Part shown: positions 8,564 through 16,967 of the stretch, piece after piece
Position numbering within the stretch: the first letter of the stretch is position 1
How the letters are laid out: every line of letters begins with the position of its first letter
From: Caulobacter segnis
Lineage (GTDB): Bacteria; Pseudomonadota; Alphaproteobacteria; Caulobacterales; Caulobacteraceae
Reading direction: 5' to 3'
DNA length: 64,000 nucleotides
NCBI RefSeq assembly: GCF_029543125.1
Contig: NZ_JARQWW010000009.1
Coordinates: forward strand, 1 to 64,000
Made by a program: the position numbers and the translations under genes
The notes under the pieces: model-generated
Told to the model about the DNA's origin: nothing
What the model saw: only the letters and a program-made list of their open reading frames with translations
Database searches by the model: none

Positions 8564-9784
8564 ATGGGCCTTTTCGACAAGCACCTGGCCTATGCCCAGG
8601 CCTACGAGGCTATCCGCAACGCCGGGGCTGATCCGTTCAACGTGAAGTTCGAACAGGTCCTGTCGCCGACCGAGGGGATCATCGACGGCCGCCGCACCAT
8701 CCTGCTGGGGTCGCACAACTATCTGGGCCTGACCTTCGACCGGTCGGTGATCGAGGCTGCCTCCGCCGCGCTGCATGACAGCGGCGCCGGCACCACCGGC
8801 TCGCGCATCGCCAACGGCAACTTCGACGGCCACCGCAAGCTGGAGCGCGAGCTCGCCCGCTTCTACGGCCGCAAGCACGCCATGGTCTTCACCACCGGCT
8901 ACCAGGCCAATCTGGGCATGCTGTCGACGCTGGTGGGCCGCGGCGACCACCTGATCCTGGACGCCGACAGCCACGCCTCGATCTACGACGCCTCGCGTCT
9001 GGGCATGGCCGAGGTCATCCGCTTCCGCCACAACGACCCGGAAGACCTCTACAAGCGCCTGAAGCGCCTGAAGGACGTCCCGGGCGAACGCCTGATCGTG
9101 GTCGAAGGCATCTACTCCATGCTGGGCGACGTCGCCCCGCTGAAGGAGATGGTCGCCATCAAGCGCGAGATGGGCGCTTACCTGCTCGTCGATGAAGCCC
9201 ACTCCATGGGCGTGCTCGGCGAAAAGGGCCGCGGCCTGGCCGAGGTGGTGGGCGTCGAGGAAGACGTCGACTTCGTGGTCGGCACCTTCTCCAAGAGCCT
9301 GGCGGGCATCGGCGGCTTCTGCGTGTCCAACCTCGACGGGTTCGAGGTCATGCGCGTGACCTGCCGTCCGTACATGTTCACCGCCTCCCTGCCCCCGGCC
9401 ACGGTCGCCTCGACCACCGCCGCCCTGCATCGCATGGAGTCGGATCCGGGCCTGCGCCAGCGCGTCATGAACAACGCCCAGCGCCTGTTCGACGGCCTGA
9501 ACGCCATGGGCTTCGTCACCGGCCCGACCTGCAACCCGATCGTCGCCATCGCCCTGCCGGACCAACCGGTCGCCATCGGCGTCTGGAACGCCCTGATGCA
9601 GGCCGGCGTCTACATGAACCTGGCCCTGCCGCCGGCCACGCCGGACGCTCGCCCGCTGCTGCGCGCCAGCGTCAGCGCCGCCCACAGCGACGAGCAGATC
9701 GACGCCGTGCTGGCCATGTTCAAGCAGGTGGGCGAAACCTTCGGCCTGATCGACAGCGACGTGAAGCGCGCCGCCACGGCCTAA
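8564..9784 (+). CDS. spt: Serine palmitoyltransferase
   Basis: A 406-residue PLP-dependent alpha-oxoamine synthase that condenses L-serine with an acyl thioester to form 3-ketosphinganine, the committed step of sphingolipid synthesis. Visible motifs are H137 in ILDADSHASI (PLP stacking), DEAH at 210-213 and the PLP lysine K244 in GTFSKSLAGIGGF. The related enzymes KBL, AONS and ALAS share these motifs. The call to SPT rests on the neighbouring ACP, acyl-ACP synthetase, CerR-type reductase and GNAT-like ceramide synthase. It ends the operon and is followed by a strong bidirectional terminator. Confidence 0.94.
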   Translation: MGLFDKHLAYAQAYEAIRNAGADPFNVKFEQVLSPTEGIIDGRRTILLGSHNYLGLTFDRSVIEAASAALHDSGAGTTGSRIANGNFDGHRKLERELARFYGRKHAMVFTTGYQANLGMLSTLVGRGDHLILDADSHASIYDASRLGMAEVIRFRHNDPEDLYKRLKRLKDVPGERLIVVEGIYSMLGDVAPLKEMVAIKREMGAYLLVDEAHSMGVLGEKGRGLAEVVGVEEDVDFVVGTFSKSLAGIGGFCVSNLDGFEVMRVTCRPYMFTASLPPATVASTTAALHRMESDPGLRQRVMNNAQRLFDGLNAMGFVTGPTCNPIVAIALPDQPVAIGVWNALMQAGVYMNLALPPATPDARPLLRASVSAAHSDEQIDAVLAMFKQVGETFGLIDSDVKRAATA

Positions 9785-9811
9785 GCGCTTCAGACAGTTT
9801 GAAAAACGCGG

Positions 9812-9845
9812 AACGCGCCCGTCCTCAGGACCGGGCGCGTTTTGC
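9812..9845. terminator. Bidirectional terminator between spt and the Mam41-like gene
   Basis: A hairpin with arms AACGCGCCCG and CGGGCGCGTT, extended inside by TCCT/AGGA. It is followed by a TTTT run on the plus strand and by a less perfect AT-containing run on the minus strand. It lies between convergent operons and spans the stop codon of the minus-strand gene, so that gene's last codons form one stem arm. Confidence 0.8.
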
Positions 9846-10742
9846 TTTCCAGAGCCTCAGGATCGCACCCGGCGCCGCCAGCACCGGATGCCGTTCGCGC
9901 CAGGGGGTCAGGGGTACGGGCAGGCCCGTGTGCCGCTCGATCTTCCAGGCGGCGTAGCGTGCGGCCCCCTCGAAGGTGAAGGCGGCCTTGATCAGGCGCG
10001 CCACGTTCAGCGGCTTGCCCATGGTCCGGCGCAGGGCCCAGGCGCGCAGGATGCGGCGGCGCTCCGCCTCGCTGAGCTGCGGCGACAGCTCTCCGCTTGT
10101 CTCGGTGAACGCCAGGGCGTCAGCTCGCCACGCGGCGGTCAGACGCTCCGCATAGCGCGCGGGGTCGACGTCGAGGATCGAGCGCTCACGCCCCGGCGCC
10201 TCGACCCGCAGTTCGGCGGCGTAGGTCTGACGGAACAGGGCGGCCCAGAAATCATCGGCGGAGCCCTTCTCCGGCCCCAGCGCGGCGGCGAAGCGGGCGG
10301 CGGTGACGGCGGCCGCCGCGACGGCGCCCTCCACCTGCGGCCCGGCCACGCCGACGGCCGTCCAGACCACCCGCGTCGGCTGGACGAAGCGGGCCCAGAT
10401 CGTGGTGTCCAGATGCCGCCCCTCGGCGGCGGCCCGAAACTGCTCCAGGCTCATGCTGGCGACCTTGGCCCGCAGGACGCATCCTTCAATCTCCAGCTCG
10501 TGATAGCTCACGTCCGGCCACAGCCAGCGGCTGGCCAGGCCGAACGGTCCGCGACGGCCCGGGCGGTCGTTGAGCAGGTAGTAGTCGAGCACCCCGTCCA
10601 GATCGCCGGTGCGCAGGATCGAGCCGTAGAACAGCACCGCCCGAACGCCGTCGCGCGTCGCCAGATGCTCGGCGAAGGCGCGGATCTGCGGCAGGACAGG
10701 CTGGCGAAGCTCTTCGCCGACGAGGGTGGACAGCTCGCTCAT
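9825..10742 (-). CDS. Mam41/Tam41-like nucleotidyltransferase (putative CDP-ceramide synthase)
   Basis: A 305-residue protein with a nucleotidyltransferase signature VLFYGSILRTGDLDGVLDYY at about residues 36-55, resembling the GS...D(Y/F) motif of the mitochondrial CDP-diacylglycerol synthase Tam41. It is the last gene of a three-gene operon with a lipid kinase and a CDP-alcohol transferase; its ATG overlaps the kinase stop by 4 bp. In C. crescentus the corresponding trio makes ceramide phosphoglycerate. The inferred reaction is CTP plus ceramide-1-phosphate giving CDP-ceramide. The C terminus is basic (LWKAKRARS), consistent with membrane association. The biochemical step is not proven by sequence. 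Confidence 0.75.
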   Translation of the reverse strand: MSELSTLVGEELRQPVLPQIRAFAEHLATRDGVRAVLFYGSILRTGDLDGVLDYYLLNDRPGRRGPFGLASRWLWPDVSYHELEIEGCVLRAKVASMSLEQFRAAAEGRHLDTTIWARFVQPTRVVWTAVGVAGPQVEGAVAAAAVTAARFAAALGPEKGSADDFWAALFRQTYAAELRVEAPGRERSILDVDPARYAERLTAAWRADALAFTETSGELSPQLSEAERRRILRAWALRRTMGKPLNVARLIKAAFTFEGAARYAAWKIERHTGLPVPLTPWRERHPVLAAPGAILRLWKAKRARS

Positions 10743-11656
10743 GGGGCGAGGAAGGTCACGGGAGCGGCCAGGCGGATTTCAACCGCACCGCCTGGATAAA
10801 TCTCGCCATCGACCACGAAGGGTTCGGGAATCCACAGGTTAAGGACCTCGGCGTCGCCGCGGCGATAACCGGCGGCGGCCAGCTCTTCCGTACCCGTGCC
10901 CTTCAGCAGCTTGGGGATCGCCTTGTGGAGGCGGTTCGGCGGGGCGTCCACGTCCAGGTACTTCAGGCCATAACGCGGCTCACCGAAGGGCTTCAGCCCG
11001 AACGGCATGCGTTTCAGCGCAGTGGCCAGGAACACGAAGCGCGAGCGCACGTAGCCGGCCTCGCCGTCAGCGGCCACGCGCATCGGCACGCCGCCGCGCC
11101 AGGCATAGCTTTCGTCCCCGGTCAGAGTGCGGAACACCGCGCCCATCAGGGTCACCGCCACGGCCAGGTTATGGAACGCGCCCCAGGCGTGGACCGTCTG
11201 GGCCATGTTGGTGGCCCGCACGAAAGCGGCGGCTCCCATGATGAACCCCTGCAGCGGCGGATGCCCGCCTTCCGGCCAGGTGATCAGCATGGGCGAGCGC
11301 TGCTTGGTGACCGGCGCCTTGGCCTCGGCCTTCTTTAGGGCGTCCTGCAGCGACCAGTCGCGCGGGGCCTCCAGATCCAGGGCCAGCATGTTGGTCTTGC
11401 CCGACGGCAGCACCGCCACCAGCGGCTGACGCTTGCCGAACGCCTCGGGCATGGCGGTCAGCACTTCGCGCACCGTGCCGTCGCCGCCGTCGATGACCAG
11501 CAGAGAGACGCCAGCCTTGGCGAAGCGGCGCAGGGTCTCGGCCAGATCCTCCGGCGTGGAGGGCTCCGCGAAAAGGCATGCGCCGTCGCCCGCGCCCAGC
11601 GGGCCGACGCCCCGGTTGCCGTGGCTCTTGGGATTACGAATGACGCCGGGGATCAT
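10739..11656 (-). CDS. cpgB: Ceramide kinase of the diacylglycerol-kinase family
   Basis: A 305-residue lipid kinase. The DAGK catalytic nucleotide loop is visible as LVIDGGDGTVREVL near residues 54-67, followed by LPSGKTNMLALD where diacylglycerol kinases normally have a G-T-x-N-D motif. The gene matches the position and family of the Caulobacter ceramide kinase CpgB. It would phosphorylate ceramide to ceramide-1-phosphate, the entry to the anionic head group. It starts one base after the CDP-alcohol transferase stop and overlaps the Mam41-like gene by 4 bp, so all three are translationally coupled. Diacylglycerol or a related lipid is the alternative substrate. Confidence 0.84.
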   Translation of the reverse strand: MIPGVIRNPKSHGNRGVGPLGAGDGACLFAEPSTPEDLAETLRRFAKAGVSLLVIDGGDGTVREVLTAMPEAFGKRQPLVAVLPSGKTNMLALDLEAPRDWSLQDALKKAEAKAPVTKQRSPMLITWPEGGHPPLQGFIMGAAAFVRATNMAQTVHAWGAFHNLAVAVTLMGAVFRTLTGDESYAWRGGVPMRVAADGEAGYVRSRFVFLATALKRMPFGLKPFGEPRYGLKYLDVDAPPNRLHKAIPKLLKGTGTEELAAAGYRRGDAEVLNLWIPEPFVVDGEIYPGGAVEIRLAAPVTFLAP

Positions 11657-11657
11657 C

Positions 11658-12779
11658 TCAGGCGGCCAGCCACGAGGTGATGGAGCCCTTGGGCGCGCGC
11701 TCAGCCTGGACGATCTGGGCGGCGTGGACCCCGAAGCAGATCACCGTCCAAAGGGCCACCGCGGCGAGGCCCAGGTCCGGACGGCCGACCAGCACCGACA
11801 GGGTCAGCAGGATCAGGTTCGGGTTCCGGCGAGCGGTGATCAGACGGAAGAAGCTGTCGAACGGACGCCAGGCGTGCATCTCCAGCTTGAAGCGGCCAAG
11901 GAAGATGCCCTCCTCGATGCGCTGGGCCACATAGCCGCCGGCGACGATGGCCAGGAACAGGCCCTCCCACGGCAGCGGATGCGGCCCGGCCTGCACCCCC
12001 ACCAGCCATGCCCACCACCAGAACGGCGGGTGGATCAGGTCGATGCCATGGTCGAAGACATTGCCGATCTTCGACGAGGTCAGGGTCACCCGGGCCAGCT
12101 TGCCGTCCACGGTGTCTAGGAAGGTCATGATCCAGGCGCAGATCAGACCCAGGGCGAAGTGGCCGGTCCAGAACAGGCCGAAGGCGGCGAGCACCAGGAT
12201 GAAGCCGATCATGGTCACCTGGTTCGGCGTCATGCCGGCCAGGGCGCACCAGCGGGTGACGACCCGCGCCGGCGCCGGCCAGACATACTTGGTCACCAGA
12301 TCCGTGACCCCCTTGTAGGAGCCCTGGAACAGGCGCTTCTCCACCGCCCGCACGCGCTCGGCGGTCAGGCGCTCCAGAACCGGGGCCTCACGCTTGCGCA
12401 GGGCGCTGTTGTAGGCGGAGCCCAGCTCCAGCGCGGTCAGGCGTTTCAACGGCAGGCTGGACGGATCCGCGGCCGCCGTCGGGGCATCGGCGGCGGTGAC
12501 GCAGACGGCGGTCACGGCGCCGGTGTCGTCGATCAGGGCCACGCCCGGCTGGCCGGCCAGGGCCTTGATCAGGGACTCGTCGAACACCCAGCCGGCGTTG
12601 GCCAGCACCACGACACGGTCGCGATCAGCGGGAACGGCGGTCGCGGGCTCGACGCCCACGCGGCGGAAGATGCGGTTCAGACGCTCGGTCGAAGTCATGC
12701 CCCAGATCCGAACACCCGCCTCGCCCACGACCAGCCCGACAGGCTGGCGGCCTTCCTCGGCGCCCGATACGGTCGTCAC
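11658..12779 (-). CDS. CDP-alcohol phosphatidyltransferase with N-terminal nucleotidyltransferase-like domain
   Basis: A 373-residue protein. The complete CDP-alcohol phosphotransferase signature D-x2-D-G-x2-A-R-x8-G-x3-D-x3-D lies at about residues 222-247, inside a region with several membrane segments. The first 110-150 residues form a soluble domain (RDRVVVLANAGWVFDESLI) like those fused to inositol- or glycerol-type CDP-alcohol transferases. The GTG start at 12779 is preferred because AAGGGGTGG precedes it by about 8 bases; the frame is open further upstream. With the kinase and Mam41-like gene it should attach a head group to activated ceramide, giving ceramide phosphoglycerate or a similar anionic lipid. 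Confidence 0.82.
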   Translation of the reverse strand: MTTVSGAEEGRQPVGLVVGEAGVRIWGMTSTERLNRIFRRVGVEPATAVPADRDRVVVLANAGWVFDESLIKALAGQPGVALIDDTGAVTAVCVTAADAPTAAADPSSLPLKRLTALELGSAYNSALRKREAPVLERLTAERVRAVEKRLFQGSYKGVTDLVTKYVWPAPARVVTRWCALAGMTPNQVTMIGFILVLAAFGLFWTGHFALGLICAWIMTFLDTVDGKLARVTLTSSKIGNVFDHGIDLIHPPFWWWAWLVGVQAGPHPLPWEGLFLAIVAGGYVAQRIEEGIFLGRFKLEMHAWRPFDSFFRLITARRNPNLILLTLSVLVGRPDLGLAAVALWTVICFGVHAAQIVQAERAPKGSITSWLAA

Positions 12780-12856
12780 CTGCAAACCACCCCTTGCAAT
12801 CAGGCCGCCTTGATACGCAGGTTCGGGCCGACTGACCAGAAACCGACCGGCCCGCT

Positions 12857-13732
12857 TTGTATCGCCTCGCACATTTTTCCGACCCGCATCTGCCGTCGCC
12901 CCCTGGGTCGATGACGATCAGCTACGCCATGACCAAGCGGCTGTTCAGCTGGTCCTCCTGGCGGCGCAAGCGAAGCAAGCACCACAAGAAGGCCGTGCTC
13001 GACGCGATCACCGCCGACGTGGCCGCTTGGAGCCCTGATCATCTGGTGATCACGGGCGACCTGATCAACTTCGCCGCCGACAAGGAGTTCGCCGCCGCCA
13101 GAGCCTGGCTTGAAAGCCTAGGCCCCGCGCACGACGTCACCGTGACGCCCGGCAACCATGACGCCCTGGCCGGCTGCGGCGAGTTCGGCCCTTGGGCCGA
13201 ATGGCTCGAAGACGAAACGACCGACAGCTTTCCCAAGGTGCGCATCCGCGGCGAGGTCGCCGTGATCTGCGTCAACACCGGCCTGCCCACCGCGCCTTTC
13301 CTGGCCACCGGGACGTGCGGCGAGGCGCAGTTGGCCCGCCTGGGTCCGATCCTGGACGATCTGAAGGCGCGCGGCCTGTTCCGCATCATCGCCCTGCATC
13401 ACCCGCCGACCCCCGGCGGCTCGGCGCGCAAGGCGCTGACCGACCAGAAAGCGCTGCGGGATATCCTCGGCCGGCATGGCGCGGAGTTGATCCTACACGG
13501 CCACACGCATGTGCCGCTGCTGGGTTCTGTGAAGGGTCCTGACGGCCAGATCGCGACGGTCTGCGCGCCATCGGCCTCTCAGCGGCCCGTCGGCAAGAAC
13601 AACGCCGCCCGCTGGCACGGGATCGAGATCGAGCGGGGCGGAAGCGGCTGGAAGGTTCGAGTGGAGGTCAGGGGCTTCGCGCCCGACGGCGATGCTGTCG
13701 AGCCGCTGGGCCAGTATCGCCTGGACGCCTGA
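12857..13732 (+). CDS. Calcineurin-like metallophosphoesterase (Icc/CpdA-like)
   Basis: A 291-residue two-metal phosphoesterase. All five motifs are visible: HFSDPHL near the N terminus, ITGDLIN, TPGNHD, LHHPP and HGHTHVPL. It starts at TTG (12857), which puts YRLAHFSDPHL at the N terminus as expected, and is divergent from the CDP-alcohol transferase across 77 bp. CpdA-like cAMP phosphodiesterases and LpxH-like UDP-diacylglucosamine hydrolases share the fold. LpxH-type lipid chemistry is tempting in this lipid cluster but unproven. It converges exactly with the DUF2141 gene, with no gap between the stops. Confidence 0.85.
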   Translation: MYRLAHFSDPHLPSPPGSMTISYAMTKRLFSWSSWRRKRSKHHKKAVLDAITADVAAWSPDHLVITGDLINFAADKEFAAARAWLESLGPAHDVTVTPGNHDALAGCGEFGPWAEWLEDETTDSFPKVRIRGEVAVICVNTGLPTAPFLATGTCGEAQLARLGPILDDLKARGLFRIIALHHPPTPGGSARKALTDQKALRDILGRHGAELILHGHTHVPLLGSVKGPDGQIATVCAPSASQRPVGKNNAARWHGIEIERGGSGWKVRVEVRGFAPDGDAVEPLGQYRLDA

Positions 13733-14197
13733 CTATTTCAGATAGCGCAGGGTCGAGCGGATGGTCAGGTCGTCCTTGACCACGAACCGCACGGCCTGGA
13801 ACGACGGCAGCCCCACCTTGGTGGGCGCGTCGTTGGAGAAGCCGAAGCCCTCGGTCGGCATGCCGATGACGCTGCGGTTGAAGTCCCGGTCGCCGTTCTC
13901 ATCGTGATAGATCGCCACGGCGTAGGCGCCCGGCGGCACGTTGAAACACACCGTGGTCATGGGCGCCGTGGTCGGGGCCCGCACGCGCAACAGCTTGCCC
14001 TTGGGGGCGAGGAAACGCTTCGGATTGTCCGGATAGATGGTGACGGCCATCTCGCCCTTGGCGGCGCGGACACCCAGGACCTGAACCGTCAGCGTGGCCG
14101 ATCCCGCGCCCTCGCATTTCTGGGCAAGCGCCGGCGAACCCATCGCCATGGCTGCGGCCACCCCGGCCGCGCCCACCAGCAAGGTTCGCGCTTTCAT
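13733..14197 (-). CDS. DUF2141-family exported protein
   Basis: A 154-residue protein with a clear signal peptide (MKARTLLVGAAGVAAAMAMG, cleavage after ALAQ). The mature part resembles DUF2141 proteins, a small beta-sandwich family of unknown function: AKGEMAVTIYPDNPKRFLAPKG, VPPGAYAVAIYHDENGDRDF and GMPTEGFGFSNDA are typical. The frame is open upstream, but the start at 14197 places the signal peptide at the N terminus. It lies between the metallophosphoesterase and HIT genes inside the sphingolipid locus, so a periplasmic role in lipid handling is possible. No function is established. Confidence 0.82.
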   Translation of the reverse strand: MKARTLLVGAAGVAAAMAMGSPALAQKCEGAGSATLTVQVLGVRAAKGEMAVTIYPDNPKRFLAPKGKLLRVRAPTTAPMTTVCFNVPPGAYAVAIYHDENGDRDFNRSVIGMPTEGFGFSNDAPTKVGLPSFQAVRFVVKDDLTIRSTLRYLK

Positions 14198-14258
14198 GAA
14201 AATCGGCGACTCCCTATGATGCCGAAGCGGCGGCGAAGGCCGCCCAGAAGGCAGGTCC

Positions 14259-14693
14259 GTGAGCAATCCCACAGCGTTGAATTTCGGCTTTCCTCGCACC
14301 AAGGTCGCCGAGACGGACCGTTGGCTTGTGCTTGTGCGGCCAAAGCAAGCCACATTTGGGTCTTTGGTTTTGATATGCAAGGAGCCGGCCCGCTCGCTCG
14401 CTGAACTCAGTGTCGAGGCCTACGCTGATCTGCAACAGGCTGTCCAGCGGATCGAGGCGATGCTGCGGACCGTGGTGGATCACCAGAAGATCAACTATCT
14501 GGCTCTGATGATGGTCGACCCCGACGTTCATTTCCACGTCATCCCGCGATATGAGGGCGTACGCGAGCACGAGGGCCGCGCATTCCGGGACGCCGGCTGG
14601 CCGGCCGTTCCCAATCTGGCCGAAACGGTGGAGCTGGACATGGACGCCGCATCGCGACTGGCCGAACACCTGCGCAGCGAATGGCGGGCCTAG
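14259..14693 (+). CDS. HIT-family protein with altered histidine triad
   Basis: A 144-residue histidine-triad-like protein. The motif reads D89-V-H91-F-H93-V-I-P-R, so the first His of the HxHxHxx triad is replaced by Asp while the central nucleophile His is kept. HIT proteins hydrolyse or transfer nucleotidyl groups. Here it sits immediately before the LptF-like permease (GTG start one base after its stop) in the ceramide locus, so it may act on a CDP- or AMP-linked intermediate; this is inference. It starts at GTG 14259 after AAGGCAGG. It is divergent from the DUF2141 gene. Confidence 0.85.
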   Translation: MSNPTALNFGFPRTKVAETDRWLVLVRPKQATFGSLVLICKEPARSLAELSVEAYADLQQAVQRIEAMLRTVVDHQKINYLALMMVDPDVHFHVIPRYEGVREHEGRAFRDAGWPAVPNLAETVELDMDAASRLAEHLRSEWRA

Positions 14694-14694
14694 G

Positions 14695-15909
14695 GTGGCG
14701 AAGATCAAGCTTCCCACCTTCGGCCTGAACCTGCTCGACCGCTACCTGCTGCGGCTGGTGGCGTGGCCGCTGATCGCCTGCCTGGGCGTGACCGTCGTCA
14801 CCCTGCTGCTGGAGCGGACCCTGCGCCTGCTCGACCTGCTGTCGCAGAGCAATGACCGCTTCGGTTTCGTGGTCGCCTTGGGCGGCAATCTCGTGCCGCA
14901 CTACATCGGCCTCGCCCTGCCCATCGCTTTCTTCGTCGCCCTGTTCGTGGTGGTGACCCGCCTGAACACCGACTCCGAAGTCGACAGCCTGTTGGCCAGC
15001 GGCGTCTCCCTGACCCGCCTCGCCGCGCCCTTTGTGGCCCTGGGCGTGGGCCTGACCCTCTTCAGCCTGATCGTGTTCGGCTACGTCCAGCCCTACAGCC
15101 GCTACGCCTATCGCGCGGTGATGCACTCGGCCCTGAACGCGGGCTGGAACGGACGGTTGCCCGCCGGCGCCTTCATCGACCAGGACGGCGTGCTGATCAC
15201 CGCCGACATCGCCGATCCCGCCGGCCAGAAGCTGGAGCGCGTCTTCATCCGCCGCAAGGCCAAGGACGGCGGCGAGGAGCTGGTCACCGCCCGGGTCGGC
15301 CGCCTGCAGCCGGAGTTCGGCGGCAAGGAGGTCATCGTCACCCTCACCGACGGCCGCCGGATCGGACAGGACGCGCGAGGGAACTACCAGATCCTCAGCT
15401 TCAACGACTGGACCATGCGCGCGCCCCTGGCCGGCGCCGCCCGCCTGCTGCGCGCCCGGGGTGGCGACGAGCGGGAGCTGACCCTTGATGAACTCTGGCG
15501 CCAGGCCACATCCGGCAAATCCATCCTGCCGGAGCAGACCCTGCTGGCCGAGCTTTACAGCCGCCTCGCACGGGCTTTCTTCCTTCCCTTCCTGCCGCTG
15601 ATGGCCTTCCCGCTGGGCCTCGCGGCCAAGCGCGCCCGCCGCGCGCCGGGACTGATCGTGGCGGGGCTTATCCTGTTCGCCTTCCAGCACAGCCTGCAGA
15701 CCGGCGCCGGTCTGGCCGAAAGCGGCCGGACCACCGCCCTGATCGGCACCGGCACGCCCTTCCTGATCTTCTGCGCCTTCTGCGTCTGGATGTTCGTCGG
15801 CAGCCGCAACCGGCCGGGCGAGACCCCGATCAGCAAGATCGCCGAGCACATCGCCGTCTTCCTCACCACCTGCGAGAAGGCCGTCCAGTCCAAGAAGAAG
15901 CCGGCATGA
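14695..15909 (+). CDS. LptF-like permease (YjgP/YjgQ family)
   Basis: A 404-residue inner-membrane permease of the LptF/LptG family. The N-terminal LLDRYLLRLVAWPLIACLGV and TLLLERTLRLLDLL segments, a large periplasmic domain (about residues 110-260) and three C-terminal membrane segments match the family. The GTG start is one base after the HIT stop, and the stop overlaps the LptG-like start (ATGA). Canonical LptFG extract lipopolysaccharide using the ATPase LptB, but no LptA, B or C gene lies here, and the next gene is ceramide synthase. Transport of ceramide lipids to the outer membrane is the favoured inference. It could instead be the cell's only LptF. Confidence 0.85.
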   Translation: MAKIKLPTFGLNLLDRYLLRLVAWPLIACLGVTVVTLLLERTLRLLDLLSQSNDRFGFVVALGGNLVPHYIGLALPIAFFVALFVVVTRLNTDSEVDSLLASGVSLTRLAAPFVALGVGLTLFSLIVFGYVQPYSRYAYRAVMHSALNAGWNGRLPAGAFIDQDGVLITADIADPAGQKLERVFIRRKAKDGGEELVTARVGRLQPEFGGKEVIVTLTDGRRIGQDARGNYQILSFNDWTMRAPLAGAARLLRARGGDERELTLDELWRQATSGKSILPEQTLLAELYSRLARAFFLPFLPLMAFPLGLAAKRARRAPGLIVAGLILFAFQHSLQTGAGLAESGRTTALIGTGTPFLIFCAFCVWMFVGSRNRPGETPISKIAEHIAVFLTTCEKAVQSKKKPA

Positions 15910-16967
15910 AGCTCGCCCTCTATGTCTCGAAACTGGCGGCGATGCGGGTCCTGGCGGCCCTCGTCGTGCTGCTGTCGGTGCTGCAGCTTCTGGACCTGCT
16001 GGACGTCACCAACGACATCCTGGATCGCGGTCTCGGCGCGGGCGGGCTGGCCTACTACGCGATCCTGCGTCTGCCCCGAATGATCGATCAGGCCATGCCG
16101 CTGGCGGTTCTGGCCGGCTGCCTGTTCGCCTTCGCCCAACTGGGCCGTGAAAGCGCGGCGGTGGCCATGCGCGCCGCCGGGGTCTCGGTCTACCGCATCG
16201 CCGGCATGGCGATCCCGGTGGCGATGGGGGCTTTCATTCTGCAACTGGCCGCCACAGAGGTCATCGGACCGCGGACCGACGCCATGCTGCGCGCCTGGTG
16301 GCGAGACACCGCGCCGGCCGCCGACCGCAAGGGGCCGGAGGTCCGCTCCTTCCGCATCGGCCCCGACCTCGTCACCGCCACCATGGGCGACGACCAGGGC
16401 CGGCGGCTGGACAAGGTGATCATCTATCGTCGTGACGCCTCGGGCGCGGTGACCGAGCGTGTCCAGGCGCCGCAGGCGACCTATGGCGCGGGCGGCTGGA
16501 CCCTGATCAGCCCGTCCTTCGAACGCTTCACCGACGCCGCGGCCCAGCCCGGCTCCGCCGCCCGCATGGCCTGGAACAACCCGCTGCATCCCGGCGACGT
16601 GCAGGTGCTGTTCGCCACGGACAACAACGGCTCCGCCTCCTCCGCCCGCCGTGCCTTGATGGGCGGGGGATCAGAGCGGCCGGAAAGCTACTATGTCGCG
16701 CGCTGGAACCGCGCCTTCGCCGCGCCGGCCGGCGCCTTTGTCATGCTGATCCTGGCCGCCCCCCTGATCGCCGCCAATTTCCGCAGCGGCCAGGGCGCGA
16801 CGATCATGACCGTCAGCCTGATGAGCGGCATGGCGTTCATGGTCATGGACGGCATGATCACGGCCTTGGGCGAGAGCGGGGTCATCTGGCCCTGGTTCGG
16901 GGCCTGGAGCGCGCCGCTGATGTTCTCCGCGCTCGGCGCGGCAGTCCTGCTCACCCTGGAGGGATGA
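15906..16967 (+). CDS. LptG-like permease (YjgP/YjgQ family)
   Basis: A 353-residue partner of the preceding permease. The N-terminal helix pair (LAALVVLLSVLQLLDLLDVTNDIL), RLPRMIDQAMPLAVLAGCLF, the periplasmic beta-jellyroll region and the C-terminal cluster FVMLILAAPLIAANF are typical of LptG. It overlaps both neighbours by 4 bp: LptF-like stop with ATG at 15906, and ceramide synthase ATG at 16964. Such coupling suggests fixed stoichiometry of the permease pair and the ceramide synthase. LptB presumably comes from elsewhere. Whether it moves LPS or sphingolipid needs genetic evidence. Confidence 0.85.
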   Translation: MKLALYVSKLAAMRVLAALVVLLSVLQLLDLLDVTNDILDRGLGAGGLAYYAILRLPRMIDQAMPLAVLAGCLFAFAQLGRESAAVAMRAAGVSVYRIAGMAIPVAMGAFILQLAATEVIGPRTDAMLRAWWRDTAPAADRKGPEVRSFRIGPDLVTATMGDDQGRRLDKVIIYRRDASGAVTERVQAPQATYGAGGWTLISPSFERFTDAAAQPGSAARMAWNNPLHPGDVQVLFATDNNGSASSARRALMGGGSERPESYYVARWNRAFAAPAGAFVMLILAAPLIAANFRSGQGATIMTVSLMSGMAFMVMDGMITALGESGVIWPWFGAWSAPLMFSALGAAVLLTLEG

